From the NCBI RefSeq assembly GCF_030014955.1, contig NZ_JAGRPV010000001.1, positions 7,130,001-7,194,000 of the forward strand: a stretch of DNA of 64,000 bases, read 5' to 3'. This document shows positions 33,615 through 41,172 of this stretch, piece by piece. Origin of the DNA: Cohnella hashimotonis. Its GTDB lineage: Bacteria; Bacillota; Bacilli; Paenibacillales; Paenibacillaceae. Below the pieces are notes generated by a model. It ran no database searches and was not told where the DNA came from. It saw only the letters and a list, made by a program, of their open reading frames with translations. The position numbers were made by a program, and so were the translations under genes. The number at the start of each line of letters is the position of its first letter. Position 1 is the stretch's first letter.

Positions 33615-35078
33615 TTATACCGGATCAGGCAGCGCCCACACCGACACGCTGCCGCCGTTCGCCGGGAAGCTGCCATAGCCGTCCTCCCCTATGACGACCT
33701 TGTCGTCGCGCGTCTGCGTGAAGTCGACCCACTCCTCGCCCGCGCGATGCTCGCCGACGTACATTTTCTTCTCGCCGCCCTCGCCCGTGCAGACAACGAC
33801 CGCGCAGCCGGAGCGCTCGATATCGGCAACGCCGCGCCGCACCCACCCGATCAGCTGCGGATCGTCGAAGTAATCCTCCTGCTCCCCGTAAGCTTTGTAA
33901 TGCCGGCTGTAGAGCAGCGGGTCGATCGCCATTTTCTTGCCTTCGATCTCTTCTTCGTCTCCCCCGATGTGAAAATAGTCGCCGTAGAAGACGCACGGAT
34001 AGCCGCCTTCCCGCAGCAGCACGAGCGCATAAGCGCTCTGCTTGAACCAGTCCGCGATCCACGACTCCAGCGCCTCGCCGGGCTGCGAATCGTGATTGTC
34101 GACGAAGGTTACGGCGTTGGTCGGGTTCGACTGCACGAGCGTATCGTCGAACAGTTTGGTCAGATCGTAATCTGCACCTTGCTCCGAAGCCTCGTGCAGA
34201 TTGTAGTGCAGCCGTACGTCAAACAGGCTGATGCGTCCGCCGACGTCCTCGAGGAACTGCTGGCACGCGCCAGGATCGCTGTTCCAAAACTCGCCGACGA
34301 TAAAAAACGCGTCGCCCCGATCGGCGTACATCGCCTCGGTAAATTCCCGCACGAAGGTATGGTCGATGTGCTTGATCGCATCGAGCCGGTACCCCGCGCA
34401 ATCCAACGTATCCGCGAGCCACTTTCCCCACTCAATCATCTCCCGGCGCACGTCGGGATGGTGGTAGTCGATATTGGCGTACATTAAATAGTCGTAGTTG
34501 CCGAACGCGTCGTCCACGTTTTCGTTCCAGCGCTTGCCGTCTCCTACAATCCGGAAAACGCCATTGCGGTCCTCGCGCGCGTCGCAGTCGGTGCCGTTGA
34601 AGTGCTCGAAGTTCCATTTAAACGACGAATAAGCATCCCCGCGCCCCGAAAAATCGAACTTCGTCCAGCCCTCGATGTCGAACGGCTCCGAGATCTCTTC
34701 GAGCCGGTTGTCCGCCTGCACCTCGACGACCTGAAATGTCTCCGTTCCGTCCGCGCCCGCCTTGTGGTTCATGACGAGATCCGCGTAGACGCCCACGCCC
34801 GCCTCGCGGCAGGCCGCGATCGCCTCGAGGAGTTCCTCCTTCGTGCCGTATTTCGTTCGCACGCCGCCCTTCTGATCGAACTCGCCCAGATCGTACAGGT
34901 CGTACACCGCGTAGCCCGTATCCTCCGGCGATACGGCCTTCGTGGGCGGCGGGATCCAGACGGCGTCGATGCCGCGGTCTTTGAGCTTCGGCGCGAGCTT
35001 CGCGAGACGGCGCCAGTGCTTGCCGTCGGCCTCGAGGTGCCACTCGAAAAATTGCATGATCGTATGATTGCGTTCCAT
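33615..35078 (-). CDS. Cytoplasmic alpha-amylase, GH13
   Basis: 487 aa. No signal peptide; the opening MERNHTIMQFFEWHLEADG is typical of cytoplasmic or liquefying GH13_5 amylases (AmyS/AmyA type). The four conserved regions are visible: DLVMNHKAG, GYRLDAIKHID (nucleophile Asp), IVGEFWN (acid/base Glu) and FVDNHDSQ (third Asp). The C-terminal beta domain begins near residue 390. It would hydrolyse alpha-1,4-glucans inside the cell. ATG 35078 has GGAGG seven bases upstream; the frame continues to 35120. It is divergent from aguA. Confidence 0.92.
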   Translation of the reverse strand: MERNHTIMQFFEWHLEADGKHWRRLAKLAPKLKDRGIDAVWIPPPTKAVSPEDTGYAVYDLYDLGEFDQKGGVRTKYGTKEELLEAIAACREAGVGVYADLVMNHKAGADGTETFQVVEVQADNRLEEISEPFDIEGWTKFDFSGRGDAYSSFKWNFEHFNGTDCDAREDRNGVFRIVGDGKRWNENVDDAFGNYDYLMYANIDYHHPDVRREMIEWGKWLADTLDCAGYRLDAIKHIDHTFVREFTEAMYADRGDAFFIVGEFWNSDPGACQQFLEDVGGRISLFDVRLHYNLHEASEQGADYDLTKLFDDTLVQSNPTNAVTFVDNHDSQPGEALESWIADWFKQSAYALVLLREGGYPCVFYGDYFHIGGDEEEIEGKKMAIDPLLYSRHYKAYGEQEDYFDDPQLIGWVRRGVADIERSGCAVVVCTGEGGEKKMYVGEHRAGEEWVDFTQTRDDKVVIGEDGYGSFPANGGSVSVWALPDPV

Positions 35079-35282
35079 GCTCGGGCCTCCATTATATGTA
35101 GATGCATGTTTATCCGGCATTGATCCGTCCCTTCAATGACTTACCTCAACCGGCGCGCGCGTAAACAAATCCGGAAGCCGCCGACTTGCCCCGAACACGT
35201 TGAGATCGCGCCCCGATTCGTATATGATGATGGAGAACTTAAGCGGCATCCGTTCAATCTCTAGCAAAGCGAGCTGAATCTC

Positions 35283-36311
35283 TTGTTCCCACGAGACCTC
35301 CAATATAAAATGCCCGCCGAATGGGCGCGGCACGAACGCACCTTCATGTCCTGGCCCGTCCGGGACTCCATGGTCTATCCGGACGACCACGAATCCGTCT
35401 GCGCCGGCTACGCGCAGGTCGTCCGCGCTATCGCCGAGTTCGAGCCGGTCAGCGTGCTCGTCAACGAAGCGGATCTGGCGCTCGCGCAGCAGCATCTGGA
35501 CGCGCCCGACATCGAGCTCGTGCCGATCGCGCACAGCGATGCCTGGCTGCGGGACAACGGCCCGACCTTCCTCGTCGGCGAGAACGGCGAGCTGGCCGGC
35601 GTGAACTGGCGCTTCAACGCCTGGGGCGGCAAGTACGCGCCTTGGGATCTGGACGACGCGGTCGCGCCGCAGATTCTCGAGCGCATGGGCGTGCGCCGGT
35701 TCGACGCGCCCGTCGTGATGGAAGGCGGCTCGATTCACGTCGACGGCGAAGGCACGCTGCTCACGACCGAGGAGTGCCTGCTGAACGTCAACCGCAACCC
35801 CGAGCTGAGCCGCGAGCAGATCGCGGAGCTGCTCGAGCAGTATGTGGGCATCAAGAAGATCGTCTGGCTCAACCGCGGCCTCGCCGGCGACGAGACGGAC
35901 GGACACGTGGACAACATCGCCTGCTTTGCGGCGCCGGGCAAGGTGATTATTCAGACCTGCTACGACACGGCCGATGAAAATTACGAGATCACGCAGGAGA
36001 ACCTGCGCATCCTTCGCGAAGCGACCGACGCCAAGGGACGCAAGTTCGAGATCGTGGAGCTCCCGCAGCCTCCGCTCGCGTCCTTCGAGGAGAGCCGGCT
36101 TACGCTGAGCTACCTTAATTTCTACTTCGTCAACGGCGGCATCATCCTGCCGGTATTCGGCGGCGCCGCCGAAGAGACGGACCGCGAGGCCGCGCGCATC
36201 CTGGCCGAGACGTTCCCGGACCGCCGCATCCGCACCGTGGACGGCATGGCGATTATCAAGGAAGGCGGCAACGTCCACTGCACGACGCAGCAGATGCCTG
36301 CGCGGGGCTGA
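35283..36311 (+). CDS. aguA: Agmatine deiminase
   Basis: 342 aa. Converts agmatine to N-carbamoylputrescine with release of ammonia. The family marks are MPAEWARHERTFMSWP near the N-terminus, SDAWLRDNGPTFLVG, EGGSIHVDGEGTLLTTEECLLN, DGHVDNIACF (catalytic His) and the C-terminal nucleophile in GGNVHCTTQQ (Cys near residue 335). Homologs carry the residues before MPAEW, so TTG 35283 is preferred over ATG 35310, although its ribosome site is weak. The next pathway enzyme, aguB, is at 36677 in the same direction across a 365-bp repeat-bearing gap. Confidence 0.93.
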   Translation: MFPRDLQYKMPAEWARHERTFMSWPVRDSMVYPDDHESVCAGYAQVVRAIAEFEPVSVLVNEADLALAQQHLDAPDIELVPIAHSDAWLRDNGPTFLVGENGELAGVNWRFNAWGGKYAPWDLDDAVAPQILERMGVRRFDAPVVMEGGSIHVDGEGTLLTTEECLLNVNRNPELSREQIAELLEQYVGIKKIVWLNRGLAGDETDGHVDNIACFAAPGKVIIQTCYDTADENYEITQENLRILREATDAKGRKFEIVELPQPPLASFEESRLTLSYLNFYFVNGGIILPVFGGAAEETDREAARILAETFPDRRIRTVDGMAIIKEGGNVHCTTQQMPARG

Positions 36312-36381
36312 ATTTTTTTGCGCCGAATGGACCGCCGCGAGACGACCATAGCTGCCCGAATTCCGCTTCTTTGCGTGGTAC

Positions 36382-36435
36382 GGCGATTCGGTAATTCGCG
36401 ATTCGATGATTCGCGATTCGGTGATTCGATGATTC
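36382..36435. repeat. Degenerate GATTCG repeat
   Basis: GATTCG or AATTCG recurs every 9-10 bp about six times (GATTCGGTAATTCGC, GATTCGATGATTCGC, GATTCGGTGATTCGATG) in the gap between aguA and aguB. Confidence 0.7.
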
Positions 36436-36445
36436 GGCTGCTGTG

Positions 36446-36524
36446 ATAATTGTTAAAAAGCATCTATTTTGTCTCGTACCGACATCTATGTCCGAATAAT
36501 TGTTCAAAAGCATCTATTTTGCCG
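36446..36524. repeat. Direct repeat 50 bp apart
   Basis: ATAATTGTTAAAAAGCATC and ATAATTGTTCAAAAGCATC, each followed by TATTTTG, start at 36446 and 36496. The rest of the aguA-aguB gap (to 36676) shows no other structure apart from the ribosome site of aguB. Confidence 0.8.
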
Positions 36525-36676
36525 AAATAGTCGCAGGTCCGCGTTTTTCTTGCCCATTAACTGCTTTTTAACCGTTATTCTTGATTTCTTCCACGTCTTG
36601 GCGATCAATAACTGCCTTATAACAACTAATCGCTGCCGGCCTGCGAATATTTGCATACAGAAGGAGGAATTTCCCG

Positions 36677-37552
36677 ATGAGAAAAGTCAAAGTAGCAGCT
36701 ACCCAGATGAGCTGTTCCGGCGATATCGACGAGAACATCGCCAAGGCCGACAAGCTCGTGCGCGAGGCCGCGGCCCAAGGCGCGCAGATCATCCTGCTGC
36801 AGGAGCTGTTCGAGACGCCGTACTTCTGCCAAAAAGAGAAGTCAAACTATTACGTCTACGCGACCGAGCTCGAGCACAACAAGGCCGTCAACCACTTTAG
36901 GAAAGTGGCCAAGGAGCTTCAGGTGGTACTACCGATCAGCTTCTATGAGAAGAAAAACTACGCCCGCTACAACTCGCTCGCGGTTATCGACGCAGACGGC
37001 GAGGTTCTCGGCCACTATCGCAAAAGCCACATCCCGGACGGTCCCGGCTATGAGGAGAAGTTCTACTTTAACCCCGGCGACACCGGGTTCAAGGTCTGGA
37101 ACACGAGGTATGCCAAGATCGGCGTCGGCGTCTGCTGGGACCAATGGTACCCCGAGGCTGCGCGCTGCATGGCGCTCATGGGCGCCGAGTTGCTGTTCTA
37201 CCCGACGGCCATCGGCTCGGAGCCGCAGGACGGCTCGATCGACTCCAAGGATCACTGGCAAATGTGCATGAGAGGCCACGCCGCCTCCAACCTGATGCCG
37301 GTCATCGCCTCCAACCGCATCGGGCGCGAGGAAGACGAGGATTCATCCATCGACTTCTACGGCTCCTCGTTCATTGCCGGCCCGCAGGGCAACATGATCG
37401 AAGAGGCCGGCCGCACCGAAGAAACGGTACTGACCGCCGAGTTCGACCTCGACCAGCTCGAGATCCAGCGCATCGAGTGGGGCATCTTCCGCGACCGCCG
37501 GCCCGAGCTGTACCGCGTCATTGCCTCGTACGACGGCAGCACGACGGTGTAA
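36677..37552 (+). CDS. aguB: N-carbamoylputrescine amidase
   Basis: 291 aa nitrilase-superfamily amidase that hydrolyses N-carbamoylputrescine to putrescine, CO2 and ammonia. The Glu-Lys-Cys triad is visible: LLQELFETPYFC (Glu near 43), YRKSHIPDGPGYEEKFYF (Lys near 119) and GVGVCWDQWYPEAARCMAL in the nucleophile region (Cys near 155). FYGSSFIAGPQG is conserved in AguB. RBS GAAGGAGG before the ATG. With aguA it forms the agmatine route to putrescine. No arginine decarboxylase is in the window. Confidence 0.94.
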   Translation: MRKVKVAATQMSCSGDIDENIAKADKLVREAAAQGAQIILLQELFETPYFCQKEKSNYYVYATELEHNKAVNHFRKVAKELQVVLPISFYEKKNYARYNSLAVIDADGEVLGHYRKSHIPDGPGYEEKFYFNPGDTGFKVWNTRYAKIGVGVCWDQWYPEAARCMALMGAELLFYPTAIGSEPQDGSIDSKDHWQMCMRGHAASNLMPVIASNRIGREEDEDSSIDFYGSSFIAGPQGNMIEEAGRTEETVLTAEFDLDQLEIQRIEWGIFRDRRPELYRVIASYDGSTTV

Positions 37553-37558
37553 GTACAG

Positions 37559-37585
37559 AAAGACCGCCGATCTTGGCGGTCTTTT
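37559..37585 (+). terminator. Terminator of aguB
   Basis: AAAGACCGCC / GGCGGTCTTTT stem with a six-base loop, directly after the aguB stop. Confidence 0.85.
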
Positions 37586-37618
37586 CCTTTGCGGAAACCC
37601 CTGGATAAGCACGGCTGT

Positions 37619-37715
37619 GGGCCAGGCTCCCAAGTACCGATCTACGTTCACACTTCATGCGACCATCGGGGGCCAAGCTCGCAATTACCGATCTAGGTTC
37701 ACACTCCATGCCGCA
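37619..37715. repeat. 51-bp direct repeat (2 copies)
   Basis: GGGCCAGGCTCCCAAGTACC and GGGCCAAGCTCGCAATTACC start at 37619 and 37670. Both continue GATCTACGTTCACACTTCATG or a close variant. Confidence 0.85.
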
Positions 37716-37744
37716 AAGTAACCTCGCCGGGTCCCGTTGCTCTA

Positions 37745-38189
37745 GTTAGCCGGTTTTTCCGGCTATCTCGCAGCCTCGCGGGGCTCCGACGGCACAGTTA
37801 GCCGGTTTTTCCGGCTATCTCGCAGCCTCGCGGGGCTCCGACGGCCGAGTTAGCCGGTTTTTCCGGCTATCTCCCGGCCTCGCGGGGCTCCGGCGGCATA
37901 GTTAGCCGGTTTTTCCGGCTATCTCGCAGCCTCGCGGGGTTCCGCGGCACAGTTAGCCGGTTTTTCCGGCCATCTCCCGGCCTCACACCGCCCTGACGCC
38001 CGAGTTAGCCGGTTTTTCCGGCTATCTCCCGGCCTCGCGGGGCTCCGACGGCATAGTTAGCCGGTTTTTCCGGCTATCTCGCAGCCTCGCGGGGTTCCGC
38101 GGCACAGTTTGCCGGTTTTTCCGGCGATCTCGCTCGCCCGCACCGCCATCGCGGCTCCGTTAGCCGATTCTCCCGGCGATCTCGCTCGG
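37745..38189. repeat. 51-52-bp hairpin array (9 copies) running into the 3' end of citA
   Basis: GTTAGCCGGTTTTTCCGGCT or a variant starts at 37745, 37797, 37849, 37901, 37952, 38004, 38056, 38107 and 38159. Each unit has a 6-bp stem AGCCGG / CCGGCT with a TTTTT loop, then ATCTCGCAGCCTCGCGGGG or ATCTCCCGGCC. The ninth copy overlaps the stop codon and last codons of citA. The eighth copy shares CCGGCGATCTCGCTCG with citA, while more distant copies do not. Confidence 0.93.
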
Positions 38190-39275
38190 CATATTGCCCA
38201 CGTAGGCGGACTGCGGCCGAAAGATGCGGTTGTGGGCGGCCTGCTCCAGCATGTGCGCGGTCCAGCCGACGACGCGCGCGGCCGTGAATGTCGGCGTGAA
38301 CAACGCCGTCGGGAGCGCGATCGCCTTCATGATGGCGGCGGCGAAAAATTCGACGTTCGTATGCAGCCGCCGCCCCGGTTTGTATTCGGCGAGCAGCCGC
38401 GTCGCCGTCTCCTCCACGTGCAGGGCGAGCGCGAACGCCGGATCGTCGCCGGTCAGGCCGCGCGTCACCGCGCGCAGCGCTTCGGCTCGCGGATCGACGG
38501 TCTTGTAGATGCGATGGCCGAAGCCCATCAGTCGACCGCCCCGCTCAAGCACGTCGCGCAACCAAGGCTCGGCACGATCCGGCGTACCGATCGCCTCCAG
38601 CATGGCGATCACTTCGCTCGGCGCGCCGCCATGCAGCGGCCCGCCCATCGTGCCGATCGCCGCGCTTACGGCGGGGTACAAGCCGGCCTGCGTCGACAGC
38701 GCGACACGGCCCGCGAAGGTGGACGCGTTCATGCCGTGCTCCATGCCGAGGACCAAATAAGCGGTCAGCGCCCGTGCGTGATCAGGCTCGGGGCGGCGGC
38801 CCGTCAGCATGTAGAGGTAATTGGCTGCGTGGTCCAGCTCCGCGTCCGGTTCCACGGGCTCAAGCCCCTGCAGGCGGCGATACCGATAGGCGATGACGCC
38901 CGGCACCAGCGCCGTCATCCGCTCCGCCTGATCCGCACGCGGCGGCCAAGGGGGCTCGGCCCCGTTGGCAAATGCGGCGGCGGCTGCCTGCAAGACGCCC
39001 ATCATCGGCAGTCCCGCCGGCAGCGCGTCCAGCAGACGGCGCAGCTCGATCGGCAGGACGCGCGCAGCGGCCAAGCGCTCTTTCAATGCCGACAACTCCC
39101 GCTCGCCGGGAAGCTGTCCGTACCACAACAGATGCGCCGTCTCCTCGAAGCCGCGGCTCACCGCCAGGTCCTTTGCCCAATAGCCTCGGTATACGAGATG
39201 CCCACGCTCGCCATCGACGAGCCCGATCCCGGTCTCCGCAGCTACGACGCCTTCCAGTCCGGTTACGCTTGCCAT
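38160..39275 (-). CDS. citA: Citrate synthase (CitA type)
   Basis: 371 aa. Condenses acetyl-CoA with oxaloacetate. It follows Bacillus CitA closely: TGLEGVVAAETGI and GRLVYRGYWAKDLA-like N-terminus (HLVYRGYWAKDLA), MEHGMNASTFAGRVALST, GPLHGGAPSE (His), RLMGFGHRIYKTVDPRAEAL (His), and KPGRRLHTNVEFFAAAIM, in which Glu replaces the Asp of CitZ-type enzymes, as in CitA. ATG 39275 lies 11 bases after AAAGGAG; GTG 39287 would overlap the site. No citR gene is adjacent. The stop codon lies inside a tandem array. Confidence 0.92.
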   Translation of the reverse strand: MASVTGLEGVVAAETGIGLVDGERGHLVYRGYWAKDLAVSRGFEETAHLLWYGQLPGERELSALKERLAAARVLPIELRRLLDALPAGLPMMGVLQAAAAAFANGAEPPWPPRADQAERMTALVPGVIAYRYRRLQGLEPVEPDAELDHAANYLYMLTGRRPEPDHARALTAYLVLGMEHGMNASTFAGRVALSTQAGLYPAVSAAIGTMGGPLHGGAPSEVIAMLEAIGTPDRAEPWLRDVLERGGRLMGFGHRIYKTVDPRAEALRAVTRGLTGDDPAFALALHVEETATRLLAEYKPGRRLHTNVEFFAAAIMKAIALPTALFTPTFTAARVVGWTAHMLEQAAHNRIFRPQSAYVGNMPSEIAGRIG

Positions 39276-39306
39276 TCGATCACTCACTCCTTTTCTTTAT
39301 AATTTC

Positions 39307-39337
39307 AATATACATCGCCGCATTAATTATGTATATT
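39307..39337. promoter_or_regulatory. Inverted repeat upstream of citA
   Basis: AATATACAT (39307-39315) and ATGTATATT (39329-39337) are perfect 9-bp arms 13 bp apart in the AT-rich region 30 bp upstream of citA. Size and spacing would suit a LysR-type or other dimeric regulator. Confidence 0.5.
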
Positions 39338-39431
39338 TATTGTATTTTTTATGGATGAAAGAATTCATTTATCAAAAACCTTTCTCATAACTCTTTTTAA
39401 TCACCTTAATTAACTTTTTTCATCATTTGGG

Positions 39432-39461
39432 TTGACAGGGTTTGCCTATACCCCTTAATAT
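39432..39461 (+). promoter_or_regulatory. Sigma-A promoter of the rtcB leader
   Basis: TTGACA (39432-39437), an 18-bp spacer and TAATAT (39456-39461). It lies about 35 bp upstream of the small leader ORF and 280 bp upstream of rtcB, so a long leader RNA is expected. Confidence 0.7.
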
Positions 39462-39495
39462 AGCCAATATCTCATGAGAAAGGAGGTCGGCCGAC

Positions 39496-39603
39496 ATGAC
39501 CGCTATTCAACTCAGCCGCCGCTGCGACGTATGGACCCAACTGAATATGCCGCTCGATGTCCGCCGGCCTCTACGGGCCGCTCCAGGAGTCAGACCCGGA
39601 TAA
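39496..39603 (+). CDS. Leader peptide of the rtcB operon (35 aa)
   Basis: A 35-codon ORF with a near-ideal Shine-Dalgarno (AAAGGAGGT, 39479-39487) eight bases before its ATG. The peptide starts MTAIQLSRRCDVWTQLN and is rich in Arg (7) and Pro (4), ending GVRPG. It has no family. The stop codon lies two bases before a hairpin, and a terminator stands between it and rtcB. The set promoter, small ORF, hairpin, terminator, structural gene is the layout of ribosome-mediated attenuation. Translation of the ORF is inferred from the ribosome site only. Confidence 0.6.
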   Translation: MTAIQLSRRCDVWTQLNMPLDVRRPLRAAPGVRPG

Positions 39604-39604
39604 T

Positions 39605-39692
39605 GCGCGTTCCCGCAAGGGAAGCGCGACGAATCCAGGGTGTTGTCTTGACGTATCCAGGGACCGCGAGCGAATCGGCTTGCGGTCTTTTT
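39605..39692 (+). terminator. Attenuator-like hairpin and terminator upstream of rtcB
   Basis: Hairpin 1 (39605-39628) pairs GCGCGTTCCC with GGGAAGCGCG around a GCAA tetraloop with one bulge. The terminator (39662-39692) pairs GACCGCGAGC with GCTTGCGGTC and is followed by TTTTT. The left arm of hairpin 1 (CGCGTTCCC, 39606-39614) can also pair in 8 of 9 positions with GGGACCGCG (39660-39668), which contains the left arm of the terminator. These are mutually exclusive structures of the attenuator type. Confidence 0.65.
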
Positions 39693-39739
39693 GTTTTCCC
39701 AAAAATCCAATTCGATAAGATAAGAGGTCAAGTGAATTT

Positions 39740-41164
39740 ATGATACAGAACGAATCTTACTATCGGCGCATCGATCTGCCCGCGGGCGATCTGCACGTCT
39801 ACGCCGGGGACGCGCTGTTCCGCGCCATGGGCGCCAAGCCGCTCGAGATGGCGAACAACAATTTGCAAATTCCGAATATCCGCTACATGAGCTACACGCC
39901 GGACGCCCACGTCGGGGTCGGCACCTGCATCGGCACGACGGCCGTCTGGAAGGCGGACGAAGGCTTCGTCTCTCCCACCATCGTCGGCAGCGACATCGGC
40001 TGCGGCATGCGGGTACACCTGACGAACCTGGACGCGGACGACCTGAAGGACGTCAAGCTCCGGCGCAAGCTGGTCAAGGCGATCGAGAAGCGGATCCCGA
40101 CGGAAAATCACGCCCGCGGGCATTTCTCCGATATCCGTCTCGAGGACGTGCTCATCAAAGGACTTCACGGCCTGCCGGGAAAATACGTGCCCGATGCCTA
40201 CACGCCCCGCCGGGCGACCTCGCTCACGCACGTGGAGCACGCCCGCTTCCGTTATGACGAAAACGCGCTGAACCGGATTCCCGAGCATCTCTGGCATCGG
40301 GCCCACCGCCAGCTATGCACGCTCGGCGGCGGCAATCACTTCGTCGAGCTGCAGGCGGTCACGCTGGACGAAGCCAATCGCGACATCGGCGAGCGCTGGG
40401 GGCTGCGCGACGGACAAGTCATCGTCATGATCCACTCCGGTTCGCGCTCCTGGGGCGGCGCCGTCAACCAGCACTGCGGCTCCGAGGTGGTCAAGACGAT
40501 GCGCAAGCTCGGCCTTGGCACGGCGGATCCCAAGCTGGCGTTCGCGCCGCTGGACAGCGAAGCCGGCGCCACGTACGTCAACCTGATGTATGCCGCGCTC
40601 AACTTCGCCGTCGCAAACCGCCATCTGCTCGCCTTCGCGGTGCGCGACGCGCTGCGCGAGACGCTGGGTCCGCAAGCGGAGACGCGTACGCTGTACGACC
40701 TGATGCACAACTACGCGTTGGAGGAAAGCCATAACGACGAGCCGCTGTTCGTGCACCGCAAGGGCGCGACCCGCTCCCTCCCTCCAGGCCATCCGGACAA
40801 TCCGGAGCCGTACATGGAGACGGGGCACCCCGCGCTCATCCCCGGATCGATGGGGACGTCCTCGTACTTGATGGTCGGCGTGCAGTCCGGGGCGCGCAAC
40901 TACCACTCCATTTGCCATGGCGCCGGCCGGGTCCGCTCGCGCAATGCAACCAAACAGCTGGTCACCGTGGACGAATTTGCGGCTTCGCTGCGCGTCGGCC
41001 AAGAGGACGAGGTCGTCGTCAACCATCGCGCGCTCGAGGCGATCATCGACGAGTCGCCGCAGGCTTACAAGGACGTCGATCAAATCATAGAAAGCGTTAC
41101 GGGCGCAGGCCTGGCGGCCGTCGTCGCCAAATGCCGGCCGCTCGCCACCGTCAAAGGAGTATAA
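39740..41164 (+). CDS. rtcB: RtcB family RNA ligase
   Basis: 474 aa. GTP- and Mn-dependent ligase that joins 2',3'-cyclic phosphate (or 3'-phosphate) ends to 5'-OH ends, as in tRNA repair. All catalytic motifs are intact: PDAHVGVGTCIG, SDIGCGMRV (metal Cys), GGGNHFVELQ, IHSGSRSWG, HRKGATRSLPPGHP, PGSMGTSSYLMVG, and CHGAGRVRSRNAT with the guanylylated His. The ribosome site (AGAGGTC) is weaker than that of the leader ORF. An AAA ATPase gene follows after 8 bp. Regulation is probably by the attenuator upstream. Confidence 0.95.
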   Translation: MIQNESYYRRIDLPAGDLHVYAGDALFRAMGAKPLEMANNNLQIPNIRYMSYTPDAHVGVGTCIGTTAVWKADEGFVSPTIVGSDIGCGMRVHLTNLDADDLKDVKLRRKLVKAIEKRIPTENHARGHFSDIRLEDVLIKGLHGLPGKYVPDAYTPRRATSLTHVEHARFRYDENALNRIPEHLWHRAHRQLCTLGGGNHFVELQAVTLDEANRDIGERWGLRDGQVIVMIHSGSRSWGGAVNQHCGSEVVKTMRKLGLGTADPKLAFAPLDSEAGATYVNLMYAALNFAVANRHLLAFAVRDALRETLGPQAETRTLYDLMHNYALEESHNDEPLFVHRKGATRSLPPGHPDNPEPYMETGHPALIPGSMGTSSYLMVGVQSGARNYHSICHGAGRVRSRNATKQLVTVDEFAASLRVGQEDEVVVNHRALEAIIDESPQAYKDVDQIIESVTGAGLAAVVAKCRPLATVKGV

Positions 41165-41172
41165 ACCACAAT

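Noticed and set aside
37745..38189. CRISPR array
   Set aside because: Copies are contiguous and similar over the whole unit; there are no unique spacers and no cas genes.
39588..39630. TPP riboswitch (GGATAATGC-like word)
   Set aside because: Only a short resemblance to the 3' half of the thi box; the CTGAGA half is missing and the gene is rtcB, not a thiamine gene.
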